Below are positions 15,033 through 23,504 of a stretch of DNA of 64,000 bases, one piece after another (positions within the stretch are counted from its first letter, which is position 1; the number at the start of each line of letters is the position of its first letter). Below the pieces are notes generated by a model. The model searched no databases. It was not told the DNA's origin and saw only the letters and a list, made by a program, of their open reading frames with translations. Both the position numbers and the translations under genes were made by a program. Source of the DNA: Prochlorococcus sp. MIT 1223 (lineage in GTDB: Bacteria; Cyanobacteriota; Cyanobacteriia; PCC-6307; Cyanobiaceae); the NCBI RefSeq assembly GCF_034092465.1, contig NZ_CP139303.1:1578865-1642864 (forward strand), in the 5' to 3' direction.

Positions 15033-15937
15033 AAAAAAAATCACATGGTTTTTTATGGCTTTATCAGATTCAGATCCCTTTTGAGCTGGAAGAATCTCTT
15101 TCTTGGAAATTAGAAAGTTTTGGAATAACTAGCTATTCCTTTGAACATGGACCTGAAGAACTGTCATTGCAAACATTATCTATTTGGCTTCCAGATTCAG
15201 AGTGGTCTATTAATGATAAAAAAGAATTAATCTCATCTTTTATCCCTCTTGCTGAAATTTTTGGAATAGATCTTCCTGCTTCAAAATGGCAAAAAATTAA
15301 TGATGAAGAATGGAATGAAGCTTGGAAAAAATATTGGTTACCTGACCCTATTGGTAATCATCTTTTAATTTTGCCCGCTTGGCTTGATATCCCTAAAGGG
15401 GTAGATGGGCGAAAGGTCGTTCGAATGGACCCAGGGACAGCCTTTGGATCTGGAAGTCATCCGTCAACTCGCTTATGTCTAGAAGCTCTTGATAGGAATA
15501 AACCATTAAATAAAACAGTTGTGGACCTTGGTTGTGGAAGTGGAATTTTAGGATTAACAGCTCTTGCTTTTGGAGCTCAAAAAGTATATGCAGCAGATAT
15601 AGACTGTCTTGCTGTGAGTTCTACCAGAAATAATTTTTTGCTAAATGACTTTGATGAAGATACTCTTACTATTCTGAATGGTTCTCTAGAAATACTTCAG
15701 ACAAAACTTCAGCAAAACAAGGTTGATTTACTTTTATGCAATATTCTTGCTCCTGTCATTAGTAAGTTGTCAGTTGACTTTAATCAAATCTTAAGAAGAG
15801 ATGGACGAGCTTTGTTGAGTGGAATATTGCTTAGTCAAATGTCTGAGCTTTCTGAAGTATTGAGAAGTAATGGATGGAAAATTTCCAAATACTGGGAGAA
15901 AGAAAATTGGGGATTAATAGAAATATATGGAGATTGA
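15029..15937 (+). CDS. prmA: ribosomal protein L11 methyltransferase
   Basis: PrmA trimethylates ribosomal protein L11 using S-adenosylmethionine. The 302-aa protein has the short N-terminal substrate-recognition domain and a class I methyltransferase domain with VVDLGCGSGILGLTALAFGA (164-183), an acidic ribose-binding AADID, and the PrmA-type motif LLCNILAPVI in place of NPPY. The RMDPGTAFGSGSHPSTRLCL segment just before motif I is diagnostic of PrmA. It starts with GTG inside the serA stop codon region, so it is coupled to serA; this pair order is common in marine picocyanobacteria as far as I know. Confidence 0.95.
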   Translation: MKKKSHGFLWLYQIQIPFELEESLSWKLESFGITSYSFEHGPEELSLQTLSIWLPDSEWSINDKKELISSFIPLAEIFGIDLPASKWQKINDEEWNEAWKKYWLPDPIGNHLLILPAWLDIPKGVDGRKVVRMDPGTAFGSGSHPSTRLCLEALDRNKPLNKTVVDLGCGSGILGLTALAFGAQKVYAADIDCLAVSSTRNNFLLNDFDEDTLTILNGSLEILQTKLQQNKVDLLLCNILAPVISKLSVDFNQILRRDGRALLSGILLSQMSELSEVLRSNGWKISKYWEKENWGLIEIYGD

Positions 15938-16067
15938 AAAAAAAAGTCAATGTAGAATCCAAACTGATTCAGGTTTTACTTTTAATGAGTGAAAATCAGA
16001 AAATCATCTTGAAGAATTTAGTCACCAAAACAAGTGATATTTATTACATTAATTTCTTCTATTCCAA

Positions 16068-16367
16068 ATGACTTCATTCAAGATCAAATTATTAAATAAA
16101 AATGAAGGGCTAAATGAGACCATTGAAGTACCTGATGACCAATACATCCTTGATGCCATAGAGGAACAAGGTATTGATCTTCCTTACTCTTGCAGAGCAG
16201 GTGCTTGTTCAACTTGTGCTGGAAGGGTTTTGTCAGGCAGCGTTGATCAATCTGATCAGAGCTTTTTGGATGACGATCAATTGAATAAGGGGTTTATCTT
16301 GATGTGTATCGCTTATCCGACGTCTGATTGCACAATTTCGACGCACTCTGAAGAAGAACTTTATTAA
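16068..16367 (+). CDS. petF: plant-type [2Fe-2S] ferredoxin
   Basis: This soluble electron carrier accepts electrons from photosystem I and delivers them to ferredoxin-NADP reductase and other enzymes. The 99-aa protein has the four cluster cysteines in the plant-type pattern: C42, C47 and C50 in [13 protein letters not shown] and C80 in LMCIAYP. The acidic surface (DDDQ, EEELY) fits docking to FNR. It follows prmA by 130 bases and probably has its own promoter. Prochlorococcus usually has more than one ferredoxin, so which one is the main photosynthetic form cannot be stated from this window. Confidence 0.95.
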   Translation: MTSFKIKLLNKNEGLNETIEVPDDQYILDAIEEQGIDLPYSCRAGACSTCAGRVLSGSVDQSDQSFLDDDQLNKGFILMCIAYPTSDCTISTHSEEELY

Positions 16368-16493
16368 AAGAGATGATATTTATGACTCATATTTTGATTC
16401 CAGGTTGCAAAAGGCTATTTTCTTGCCAACCTCATAAAGGAACTTTTGATTCAATTGGATTTTTCTGTTTTTAAAATTACTCCTTAATGAAAT

Positions 16494-16871
16494 ATGGATG
16501 AAAATAATATCAATGTTCTTCTTGAGCATGGAAGTATTCAAACAAGTATGGGAGGGCAATACAGCTTCCGAGTAGTAGGTCCTTGTTGCCGTTTATTTGA
16601 TCGAGATGAATTACCTTGGCCTTGTTGTCGACTGTCTTGGAAGACTAAAGAACCAAGCTGGAGAAGGATTGGGAGTAGATTCGTTCCAGATATTGCTGCA
16701 CGTAGATGCCCTTCATATTCTGTGGAAATCTTCCAGCCTGGATCTAGGCCTATTGAAACAGTTATGACGTTGTTTCCTAATAAATTTGATTCTGTAATGC
16801 AAGAGTGGTGGTATAGCAAGCATCCCAGGTCTAGAGAGGCCTCAAACCTTTATCCTTGCAAGTCTGCGTGA
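16494..16871 (+). CDS. conserved hypothetical protein with paired cysteines (125 aa)
   Basis: This soluble protein of 125 residues contains two CC pairs in a short block (VVGPCCRLFDRDELPWPCCR) and two further cysteines (ARRCPS, YPCKSA). It is also rich in Arg, Trp and Pro, for example SWKTKEPSWRRIGSRFVPD. The CC-x11-CC spacing could bind metal or form disulfides. Base composition in this block is somewhat richer in G+C than the neighbours, consistent with strong amino-acid constraint. No signal peptide is present. I do not recognise the family; it seems conserved among marine picocyanobacteria, with no known role. Confidence 0.6.
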   Translation: MDENNINVLLEHGSIQTSMGGQYSFRVVGPCCRLFDRDELPWPCCRLSWKTKEPSWRRIGSRFVPDIAARRCPSYSVEIFQPGSRPIETVMTLFPNKFDSVMQEWWYSKHPRSREASNLYPCKSA

Positions 16872-17020
16872 ATCTTCAAAACCCTTTCCCTTAATTGGAT
16901 TGGAAAAATTAAATAAGATATTTTAATTTTTCTTAAATGAAGATTTGAAGCATTAAAAGAAATGTCATATACGTAATTATTGATTTAGATGGATACTGTA
17001 TTAACAAAATATATTTGTGC

Positions 17021-17212
17021 ATGAATTTCGATTATCACGCAGTTGCTGCAGCAACCTCTGCTGCAATCCCATTAGCTGCAGGTGCAGCTGGTGTTGGTTA
17101 TTTTATTATGCGTTCTAAAGGTGTTGGGTTTGGAACCGCACATTTACTTGTGGGTGTTCCTGTTTTCGCAATTGGAGCAGCTTCTGCTGCTTTCTTTTTG
17201 ATCACAAAGTGA
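17021..17212 (+). CDS. small Ala/Gly-rich two-helix membrane protein (63 aa)
   Basis: The ATG at 17021 begins MNFDYHAVAAATSAAIPLAA; a TTG six bases upstream is less likely. The 63 residues form two small-residue membrane helices (GAAGVGYFIMRSK and LLVGVPVFAIGAASAAFFLI) joined by a basic loop, a compact hairpin suited to tight helix packing in a thylakoid or plasma membrane complex. It ends just before a strong bidirectional terminator shared with the convergent pentapeptide-repeat gene. The family is not recognised. Confidence 0.65.
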   Translation: MNFDYHAVAAATSAAIPLAAGAAGVGYFIMRSKGVGFGTAHLLVGVPVFAIGAASAAFFLITK

Positions 17213-17260
17213 TTGGTTCTTTTTGAACGGACATTTTATTCTTGACCTAGTTCAATGCTA

Positions 17261-17300
17261 AATAAGAAAAGGGACCACTTATGTGGTCCCTTTTCTTATT
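17261..17300. terminator. strong bidirectional terminator
   Basis: A perfect 18-base inverted repeat (arms 17261-17278 and 17283-17300, core GGGACCAC/GTGGTCCC) with a four-base loop and A/T-rich outer arms separates two convergent genes and can stop transcription from either side. Confidence 0.95.
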
Positions 17301-17327
17301 TAGCCAGGTTATAGAGTTGTTAGCTCT

Positions 17328-17882
17328 TTAGCCTCTTCCAGGGTTGAATGTATTTTGCCCTTCAGAAGCAGGAACGTAGCCAGAACTGATTGCACCACAT
17401 TCAAGTGATTCTGCAGTCTTGCCGGTAGCTCTATCACAGAGTGATTTTTGCTGTGGCTTGTCCAGCACAGCATCTGTGAAGTTAGCACCATCGATAGTTG
17501 CACCATCGAAGATACTTTTTAGAAGTTCAGCCCCAGTGAAGTTCGCATTTGACAAATTTGCATTATCAAAGCGAGAAGCGTAAGCAATAACGTTAGTTAA
17601 ATTTGCTCCACTTAAATCAGCATTTTTGAGACTGGCTACTGAAAAGTAAGAGCCAGTGAAATCAGCATCTCCTAAATCCTTCCCAGAGAGATCGTATTTA
17701 ACGTACTCAGTGTTTTGAAGGTTTTGACCGTGGAGATTTGTGTCGAGTGTATCTACAGACGATGGATCGCTGGGATATAGAGCATTTGCCGACAGCGGAC
17801 TGATAATGAGTCCCAGTACGACTGGTAACAAGATTAATAGTCTTGTCAGGGACCTTTTTAAGGTAGAAAAAAGAGAGGCCAT
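17328..17882 (-). CDS. exported pentapeptide-repeat protein (probably thylakoid lumen)
   Basis: This 184-aa protein has a signal peptide with a basic start (MASLFSTLKRSLTRLLILLP) and cleavage near LSANA-LYPSD. The mature part contains about ten pentapeptide repeats of the A(D/N)LXX type: NLHGQNLQNT, DLGDADFTGSYF, LKNADLSGANLTNV, ANLSNANFTGAELL, ATIDGANFTDAVLD. Such repeats fold as a right-handed square helix. The C-terminal end has two cysteines (SLCDRATG, LECGAI) that could form a disulfide, as in cyanobacterial lumenal proteins of this family. The function is unknown. It starts about 75 bases downstream of rnz on the same strand. Confidence 0.85.
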   Translation of the reverse strand: MASLFSTLKRSLTRLLILLPVVLGLIISPLSANALYPSDPSSVDTLDTNLHGQNLQNTEYVKYDLSGKDLGDADFTGSYFSVASLKNADLSGANLTNVIAYASRFDNANLSNANFTGAELLKSIFDGATIDGANFTDAVLDKPQQKSLCDRATGKTAESLECGAISSGYVPASEGQNTFNPGRG

Positions 17883-17957
17883 TTAAAACGCCAGCAGTTG
17901 ACGGAAGCACCAAACGCAACCATTGTTTCATGGGGTGGTGGCTCCAACGACAAGGGA

Positions 17958-18914
17958 TCACGAACTGTTGCAGCGTTTTTTTACGTCTAATTGGAGAAAG
18001 TCTTTTGCTAGAAGGGTATTTGGGAAAATTGCCTTTGCTTCATTAAGAAGATCATTTGGAGTAATTTCGTTATTTGGCGCATATCTAGGGCTCAAATGTG
18101 TAAGTGCTAATTGTCCAACGTTTGCTTCAGAAGCTATTTGAGCTGCCATTGTGCTTGTTGAATGAGCTCTTTGATAGGCAAGATCAGCATCTTTATGAGC
18201 GAAAGTAGCTTCATGTATTAGCAGATCAGCTCCTTTCGCTATCTCTATCGCATTTTCTGTGAAAACAGTATCTGTGCAATAAACCATGCTTAACCCATCT
18301 CTTGATGGCCCAGTAAACTCTTTCCCGTTAAAGATTCGACCATCTTTAAGGGTAACCACTTCTCCCCTTTGCAAGGCTGCATAGTCTGGTCCAGGGGGGA
18401 TCCTTAGCTTCTGTGCAAGTTCAAGATTGAATCGGCCTGGTTTTGGCTTTTGATCAACTCTGTATGCAAATGCGGGCACTCTGTGCTCTAAAGGTATGCA
18501 GTGCACTAAAAGATCATCATCCTCTAATAATAGATTTCTGTTATATGCGGCTTCTTCAATAGGAAAAATGTTAATTGGATAAGAAATTTTACTTGAACTG
18601 CTTTTTAGTACTCCATATATAAAATCTTTTAAAGGCTTTGGTCCATAAAGGTTTATTCCTGAACTATTGCCTGCTAAACCAATACTTGCAAGAAGACCTG
18701 GAAGACCAAAAATATGGTCTCCATGCATATGAGTTATAAATATTTTTTTCAATTGGGAAAGACGAAGATCACTTCGAAAGAACTGATGCTGAGTAGCTTC
18801 ACCACAATCAAATAGCCATAATTCAGATCTTTGAGGAAGTCGCAATGCCATTGCTGAAACATTGCGATTCCGAGTTGGAACTCCTGAACTTGTTCCTAGG
18901 AAAGTTACCTGCAA
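17958..18914 (-). CDS. rnz: ribonuclease Z (tRNA 3'-processing endonuclease)
   Basis: RNase Z cuts the 3' trailer from tRNA precursors before CCA addition, which fits tRNA genes here that lack encoded CCA. The 318-aa protein is a metallo-beta-lactamase with the zinc motif [12 protein letters not shown] (H62, H64, D66, H67), the RNase Z-specific PKPGRFN loop, the [10 protein letters not shown] motif and a late histidine in ALTHLSPRY. The flexible arm for tRNA binding lies around residues 150-185. The length and motif set are those of the short bacterial form. It is divergent from the SpoIID-like gene. Confidence 0.95.
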   Translation of the reverse strand: MQVTFLGTSSGVPTRNRNVSAMALRLPQRSELWLFDCGEATQHQFFRSDLRLSQLKKIFITHMHGDHIFGLPGLLASIGLAGNSSGINLYGPKPLKDFIYGVLKSSSSKISYPINIFPIEEAAYNRNLLLEDDDLLVHCIPLEHRVPAFAYRVDQKPKPGRFNLELAQKLRIPPGPDYAALQRGEVVTLKDGRIFNGKEFTGPSRDGLSMVYCTDTVFTENAIEIAKGADLLIHEATFAHKDADLAYQRAHSTSTMAAQIASEANVGQLALTHLSPRYAPNNEITPNDLLNEAKAIFPNTLLAKDFLQLDVKKRCNSS

Positions 18915-19016
18915 GTTCTTTGACTCTTTAAGTTCATGCTGACATTTATAAGTGTGGCCACAGATTATTGAACTGTCTTGTCGTCAAAGTTAAGTTTATA
19001 TTTTGAGGTAATACTT

Positions 19017-20222
19017 TTGAGAGAATTGCGTGGCGCTGGATGTGGTATTGCTTTAGGAATCGCAATAATTTTTCCTGTTTCAGATCAGGTTGCCTTCGCT
19101 GCAAGAGAGCCAGTGATACGCGTTTTTGTTAAGGAAAATAATTTAATTAGGTTGCGTGCTGATGGGAATATTCCACTTTTAGTAACAGGAGCCTCTCGTC
19201 GATTGAAAAGGCTCAAATCTGTGAACTTGAAATTTAATAATAATCAGTTTATGTGGGATGAAGGTAAAGGGTCTAATAATTGGTCAAAATTGAGGTTGGG
19301 GAGTTCTTTAAAAGTAAGAAGTTCTGATCCAAGGGGAATCTGGCTAGGAAATCGAAGATATAGAGGTGAATTAAGAGTGAATACAAAAAACAGAAGCTTA
19401 GTTGTTGTCAATCATCTTGGTATAGAGAAATATCTTATGAGTGTGGTAGGGAGTGAGATGCCAAAAGATTGGCCAATGGCGGCTTTACAAGCCCAAGCTG
19501 TTGCGGCAAGAACTTATGCTTTGAAGCGATTAGGAAAAAACAATATATTTGATATCAATTCTTCTGAGTCAAGCCAGGTTTATTTGGGGATTGAAGCAGA
19601 AACAAAAAGGACTATACAAGCAGTCCGTAGGACGAGGTCATTAGTACTTAAACATGAAGGTAAGCTCATTAGTGCGGTATTTCACAGCAGTTCAGGTGGA
19701 CAAACTGAGAGGAGTGGAGATGTTTGGAAATATCAGCTTCCATATTTGAAAAGTGTTCGTGACTATGATCAAAACAATCCAAAATTTCGTTGGAAAACTG
19801 TTTTTGAACAAGCTGAACTTAAGAGAATCTTTCCTGGGATTGGAGGTGTAAATAGTATTCAAGTATTAAAAAAAAGTAAGACAGGAAGAGTACAGCAGAC
19901 AAATATTTATGGGCCCTCAGGGAAAATATCTATTTCTGGAAATGAGTTACGTAGACGTTTAGGCCTTAAAAGCACACTTGCTAAGTTTGAAATGCTTCCA
20001 AACGCTTCTATTGAAAGAAAAAACAAATCAAGAGCCAGCTCGTTCTCCCTTAAGTCGCTGCCTAAAGCTCCCAAAGAATATTCATTATTGGTCACAGGAC
20101 TTGGTTCAGGTCATGGGGTAGGTATGAGTCAATGGGGAGCAAATGGCCTGGCTAAAAAAGGAGCGAATTTCAGACAGATTCTTAATCATTATTACCATGA
20201 TGTTAAAATTCTGACGTATTAA
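19017..20222 (+). CDS. exported SpoIID/LytB-domain protein
   Basis: The TTG at 19017 is chosen because GAGG lies nine bases upstream and the product then begins with a clean signal sequence (RELRGAGCGIALGIAIIFPV, cleavage near AFAA). An in-frame TTG at 18978 would add 13 residues. The SpoIID domain is clear: GSEMPKDWPMAALQAQAVAA, RTYALKRLG, AVFHSSSGGQTERSGDVW and the end GHGVGMSQWGANGLAKKG followed by FRQILNHYYHD. SpoIID is a lytic transglycosylase acting on denuded glycan strands in sporulation; the cyanobacterial relatives are presumably peptidoglycan enzymes, a role inferred here, not shown. Confidence 0.85.
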   Translation: MRELRGAGCGIALGIAIIFPVSDQVAFAAREPVIRVFVKENNLIRLRADGNIPLLVTGASRRLKRLKSVNLKFNNNQFMWDEGKGSNNWSKLRLGSSLKVRSSDPRGIWLGNRRYRGELRVNTKNRSLVVVNHLGIEKYLMSVVGSEMPKDWPMAALQAQAVAARTYALKRLGKNNIFDINSSESSQVYLGIEAETKRTIQAVRRTRSLVLKHEGKLISAVFHSSSGGQTERSGDVWKYQLPYLKSVRDYDQNNPKFRWKTVFEQAELKRIFPGIGGVNSIQVLKKSKTGRVQQTNIYGPSGKISISGNELRRRLGLKSTLAKFEMLPNASIERKNKSRASSFSLKSLPKAPKEYSLLVTGLGSGHGVGMSQWGANGLAKKGANFRQILNHYYHDVKILTY

Positions 20223-20334
20223 AATTTGTTCTCTTGTAAGAATCTCTCTCTTGGCAATAATATGGTAGTTATAAGTTCCGAATTAACTACTTTGAGTTGA
20301 TTTACGTTGATCGAGATTTGATTGAAATTAAATC

Positions 20335-21267
20335 TCAACTGATTGCATTGAAAACAACTTTAGGCTTAATACTATTCTCTTTAGTCCAACTACCGATGCC
20401 TTCAAGTTCATTATTTGAATTAACTACAGCTATAGGCTTTAGAAGATCACTTTGAGGCGTCATTGATTCTGAAAGTAATGTTGACGAGCCTGTGCAAATA
20501 TTTATTTCTTGTCCCATTCTCCAGGATTGAATAATTTCCTTGGTTAGAAGTTCCATTTTTTTTAGATGATTAAGCGCATTTATAGGATTAATTAGTTTCG
20601 GAACAGTGGGTAAGTCCTTATTAACCTTTGGAAGAAGTATTGATTGTTTTTCATGAAACCCTTGCGATTCAGTTCGACGTAACCTCAAAAGACACCCTCC
20701 GCACTCAAGCATTTCTCCTAAGTCTCTTGCTAATGAACGAATATATGTTCCAGTTGAACAATGAATATTTAATGATATCTGACCGCTAGTTTGATCCCAA
20801 TTTAAAAGCTGTAATTTATGTATCGAGACGTTCCTTTCAGGTAATTCGAAGTTCTCTCCTTTTCTTGCTTTTTTGTAGGCTCGTTCTCCTTTGTAATGAA
20901 CACTAGAAATCAAAGGAGGTTTTTGTTGTATATTTCCTCTGAAATTTTCAAGAAGCTTTTCAAGAAAGATATCTTTTATTTGAGGCCATTCTTTCTCAAG
21001 GATAACCTCTCCATGAATATCGTCAGTAAAAGTTTGCTTCCCTAGTTGGATAATTGCTTGGTACGTTTTGCCGCTGGGTAGATATTTAAAGAGTCTAGTG
21101 GCACTTCCAACTGCAATTGGCAAAACACCTGTTACTGCTGGGTCAAGGGTCCCCCCATGGCCCACTCTTCTTGTATTGAAAATCTTTCGAATAACATTTA
21201 CGCAGTCATGAGAAGTGATTCCTTCAGGTTTGTCGACAATTAAAAAACCAAAATGATTATTATTCAC
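20335..21267 (-). CDS. truB: tRNA pseudouridine(55) synthase
   Basis: TruB converts U55 in the T loop of tRNAs to pseudouridine. The N-terminal motif GFLIVDKPEGITSHDCVN and the catalytic block RVGHGGTLDPAVTGVLPIAV carry the active-site aspartate D42. Further family motifs include YKGERAYKKARKGE and STGTYIRSLARDLGE. The 310-aa length includes a C-terminal extension (about 240-310) with no clear PUA motif, as in many cyanobacteria. It is divergent from the methyltransferase gene at 21370. The other pseudouridine synthase families lack the GGTLDP motif, so the assignment is secure. Confidence 0.96.
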   Translation of the reverse strand: MNNNHFGFLIVDKPEGITSHDCVNVIRKIFNTRRVGHGGTLDPAVTGVLPIAVGSATRLFKYLPSGKTYQAIIQLGKQTFTDDIHGEVILEKEWPQIKDIFLEKLLENFRGNIQQKPPLISSVHYKGERAYKKARKGENFELPERNVSIHKLQLLNWDQTSGQISLNIHCSTGTYIRSLARDLGEMLECGGCLLRLRRTESQGFHEKQSILLPKVNKDLPTVPKLINPINALNHLKKMELLTKEIIQSWRMGQEINICTGSSTLLSESMTPQSDLLKPIAVVNSNNELEGIGSWTKENSIKPKVVFNAIS

Positions 21268-21369
21268 TTTACAAGTCTCCTGTTAAATTTGAATCAATGA
21301 ATTTATTGAAAAAGCCATACTTGAGAATAATAGGTCCAGTTAATTACTATTTTATGAAAGGATATACTA

Positions 21370-22116
21370 ATGAATAATAAACAACTTGGTATTGAAGAAT
21401 TTTTGAAGACAGGATTTGATTTAAAGAGTCATTTAGCTGAATTTCTTCAAATATCAGTGGTTCAACTAGAATCTAAATTGCCTAATGGGATTGATGCTTT
21501 AGCGGCTCTACATCCTGGGTCTTTCACCCCTGAAGATGCTTCTGACTTTTATGAAAAAAAAGTGGGAGATGCTCATTTAATTGATTTAGCTTCTTGGCAT
21601 TTGAATAGTGCAAATTACATAGCAGATACCTTGCGCCTTCAAGAGATGTTTGCAAAAGGGAAGGTTTTAGATTTTGGAGGTGGTATTGGCACTCATGCAC
21701 TTGCAGTGGCATCACTAGAGAACGTAGAACATGTTTGGTTTGTTGATTTAAATCCACAAAATAGAGATTTCGTTAAGGCAAGGGCAGAATCACTTAATCT
21801 TTCGGGAAAATTATCGGTTTATCGTGATTTACAAAGTTTAGGAGATATTAAATTTGATACTTTGGTTTGTCTAGATGTTCTAGAACATCTGCCTGATCCT
21901 TCTGCTCAATTAATTACCTTTTTAGAACGTTTGTTACCTCAATCAATAATTTTGATGAATTGGTACTTTTTTAAAGGAAATAATGGTGAATATCCTTTTC
22001 ATTTTGATGATCCTAGTATGATTAATCAATTCTTTCATACACTTCAGTCTAATTTTATTGAAGTTTTTCACCCATATCTTATAACTACTAGAGCTTACAA
22101 ACCTTTGAAATCCTAA
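21370..22116 (+). CDS. class I SAM-dependent methyltransferase, substrate unknown
   Basis: This 248-aa soluble protein has a Rossmann-type SAM motif KVLDFGGGIGTHALAVASLE (98-117), an acidic motif at VWFVDLNPQNRDFVKARAES and a post-motif FDTLVCLDVLEHLPDPSAQL. The N-terminal 80 residues form a helical lid. The VLEHLPDP pattern is common in small-molecule and lipid or quinone methyltransferases but does not identify the substrate. It is a single gene between divergent truB and convergent rpmA. I cannot say what it methylates. Confidence 0.8.
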   Translation: MNNKQLGIEEFLKTGFDLKSHLAEFLQISVVQLESKLPNGIDALAALHPGSFTPEDASDFYEKKVGDAHLIDLASWHLNSANYIADTLRLQEMFAKGKVLDFGGGIGTHALAVASLENVEHVWFVDLNPQNRDFVKARAESLNLSGKLSVYRDLQSLGDIKFDTLVCLDVLEHLPDPSAQLITFLERLLPQSIILMNWYFFKGNNGEYPFHFDDPSMINQFFHTLQSNFIEVFHPYLITTRAYKPLKS

Positions 22117-22155
22117 GGATATTATTTAGTTGATGAATTGGAAGATATAAATTAT

Positions 22156-22419
22156 TTAAGCAATTGCTATATTTACTCTTTTCCTATTTCGAAGCTTGCG
22201 CTTAATGCTTTCAAAATTCACAATTCCGTCGGTAAGCGCATAAAGAGTATCATCTTTACCTTGGCCAACATTCTCTCCAGGGATAATTGAGGTACCTCTT
22301 TGACGAATAATTATTGAGCCTGCTGTGACCTTCTCCCCACCATAAGCCTTTACTCCAAGTCGTTTGGAGTTGGAATCACGACCGTTTCTAGTCGAACCAG
22401 TACCTTTTTTATGTGCCAT
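22156..22419 (-). CDS. rpmA: 50S ribosomal protein L27
   Basis: L27 is a small basic protein whose N-terminal tail reaches the peptidyl-transferase centre. The 87-aa product begins with the canonical [20 protein letters not shown] and continues with [20 protein letters not shown] and [15 protein letters not shown]. There is no extra Firmicutes-type N-terminal extension requiring cleavage. It lies 38 bases after rplU on the same strand, the usual rplU-rpmA operon. Confidence 0.98.
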   Translation of the reverse strand: MAHKKGTGSTRNGRDSNSKRLGVKAYGGEKVTAGSIIIRQRGTSIIPGENVGQGKDDTLYALTDGIVNFESIKRKLRNRKRVNIAIA

Positions 22420-22457
22420 TAGTAGTAAGTAGATTTAGTCGAAATTTATTTATTTAT

Positions 22458-22919
22458 TCAGTTTACTCCTTTTTTGGCTGTCTTAGGGGTTATAGGTTTA
22501 TCTTCTGTTTCTTTTGTCTTTATTGAACTTTTGGTTGATTTCGTCTTTTTTTCTTCGCTTTTTGCTTTGCCACCAATTGAAATTGATTCAACCATTACCC
22601 TTGTTAGCTCTTGCCGATGTCCATTTTTCCTGCGAGTTTTCTTTTTAGGACGCATTTTATATACCAATATTTTTGGTCCTCTTCTATGAGCCAATACTTT
22701 TAGCTCTACCCTTGCTCCTTCTACATAAGGTTTACCAATTTTTGCGGTTTTCCCATCACTTAACAGAAGAACATTTTTCAAAATTATTTTTTCATCTATA
22801 TCTGCATTTATTCTGTCTAGGTCATAGTATCTATTGGGCTCAAGCCAAAACTGAGTGCCAGAAGTTTCAACTATGGCATATTGGCCAAGAGTTTTTTTAT
22901 CGGATGTTTGTGTCGTCAT
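22458..22919 (-). CDS. rplU: 50S ribosomal protein L21 with a C-terminal tail
   Basis: L21 binds 23S rRNA in the large subunit. The core (residues about 12-110) shows YAIVETSGTQFWLEPNRYYD, then VLAHRRGPKILVYKMRPKKK and TRRKNGHRQELTRVMVESI. Bacterial L21 is normally about 100-105 aa; here about 45 extra residues rich in Lys, Thr and Glu (SEEKKTKSTKSSIKTKETED) form an apparently disordered tail. It is the first gene of rplU-rpmA and is divergent from kaiB, in the position where Synechococcus-type genomes carry kaiA nearby. Confidence 0.97.
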   Translation of the reverse strand: MTTQTSDKKTLGQYAIVETSGTQFWLEPNRYYDLDRINADIDEKIILKNVLLLSDGKTAKIGKPYVEGARVELKVLAHRRGPKILVYKMRPKKKTRRKNGHRQELTRVMVESISIGGKAKSEEKKTKSTKSSIKTKETEDKPITPKTAKKGVN

Positions 22920-23086
22920 TGGTTTTGGAAGACGCGGACAGGCTCGAGAGTCTTGCTGAAATAAAATAATCAGTTTGACATAAATCGATTAAGCCTGAAT
23001 CGCAATCGGAAAACAAACTAACATCCTCGCTTTTCAAGGATAAATTAGTCAAGATTTAAATATGAATATAATCTTATGTGATTTCT

Positions 23087-23404
23087 ATGAGTCCGCGCAA
23101 AACATATATCCTCAAGCTTTACGTAGCTGGGAATACTCCAAATTCAATGAGAGCTTTGAAAACTCTCAGGGAAATTCTAGAGACAGAATTTCGAGGAGTT
23201 TATGCTTTGAAAGTGATTGATGTATTAAAGAATCCACAATTAGCTGAAGAAGACAAGATCCTTGCCACACCAACATTGGCAAAGATTTTGCCTCCTCCTG
23301 TACGCAGAATTATTGGAGACCTTTCTGACAGAGAAAGAGTTCTAATAGGACTTGATTTGCTTTATGACGAATTGAAGGAAGGTGACTATAAATCACCAGA
23401 TTAG
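23087..23404 (+). CDS. kaiB: circadian clock protein KaiB
   Basis: KaiB is a fold-switching thioredoxin-like protein that binds the KaiC N-terminal ring at night phase. The 105-aa product from the ATG at 23087 ([20 protein letters not shown]) contains the family segments [32 protein letters not shown] and [20 protein letters not shown]. An in-frame GTG nine bases upstream is less likely. No kaiA lies upstream: the gene next door is divergent rplU. kaiB and kaiC are co-directional with a 100-base gap. Confidence 0.97.
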   Translation: MSPRKTYILKLYVAGNTPNSMRALKTLREILETEFRGVYALKVIDVLKNPQLAEEDKILATPTLAKILPPPVRRIIGDLSDRERVLIGLDLLYDELKEGDYKSPD

Positions 23405-23504
23405 GTTGGGAGATGAGGACATGACTAACCAGATTCTTAAGGCTAAATGAGATAAATGAATATCTTGTAATTTTCCTCTAGCTTTTATAAAGAACAGAGA
23501 TTCT

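Noticed and set aside
16381-16473. Thirty-codon frame and a hairpin after petF
   Set aside because: The frame has no start signal or domain; the AGGTTG/CAACCT hairpin lacks a following T-run and could be chance.
22920-23086. KaiA remnant upstream of kaiB
   Set aside because: The gap of about 165 bases shows no recognisable KaiA coding piece in any frame.
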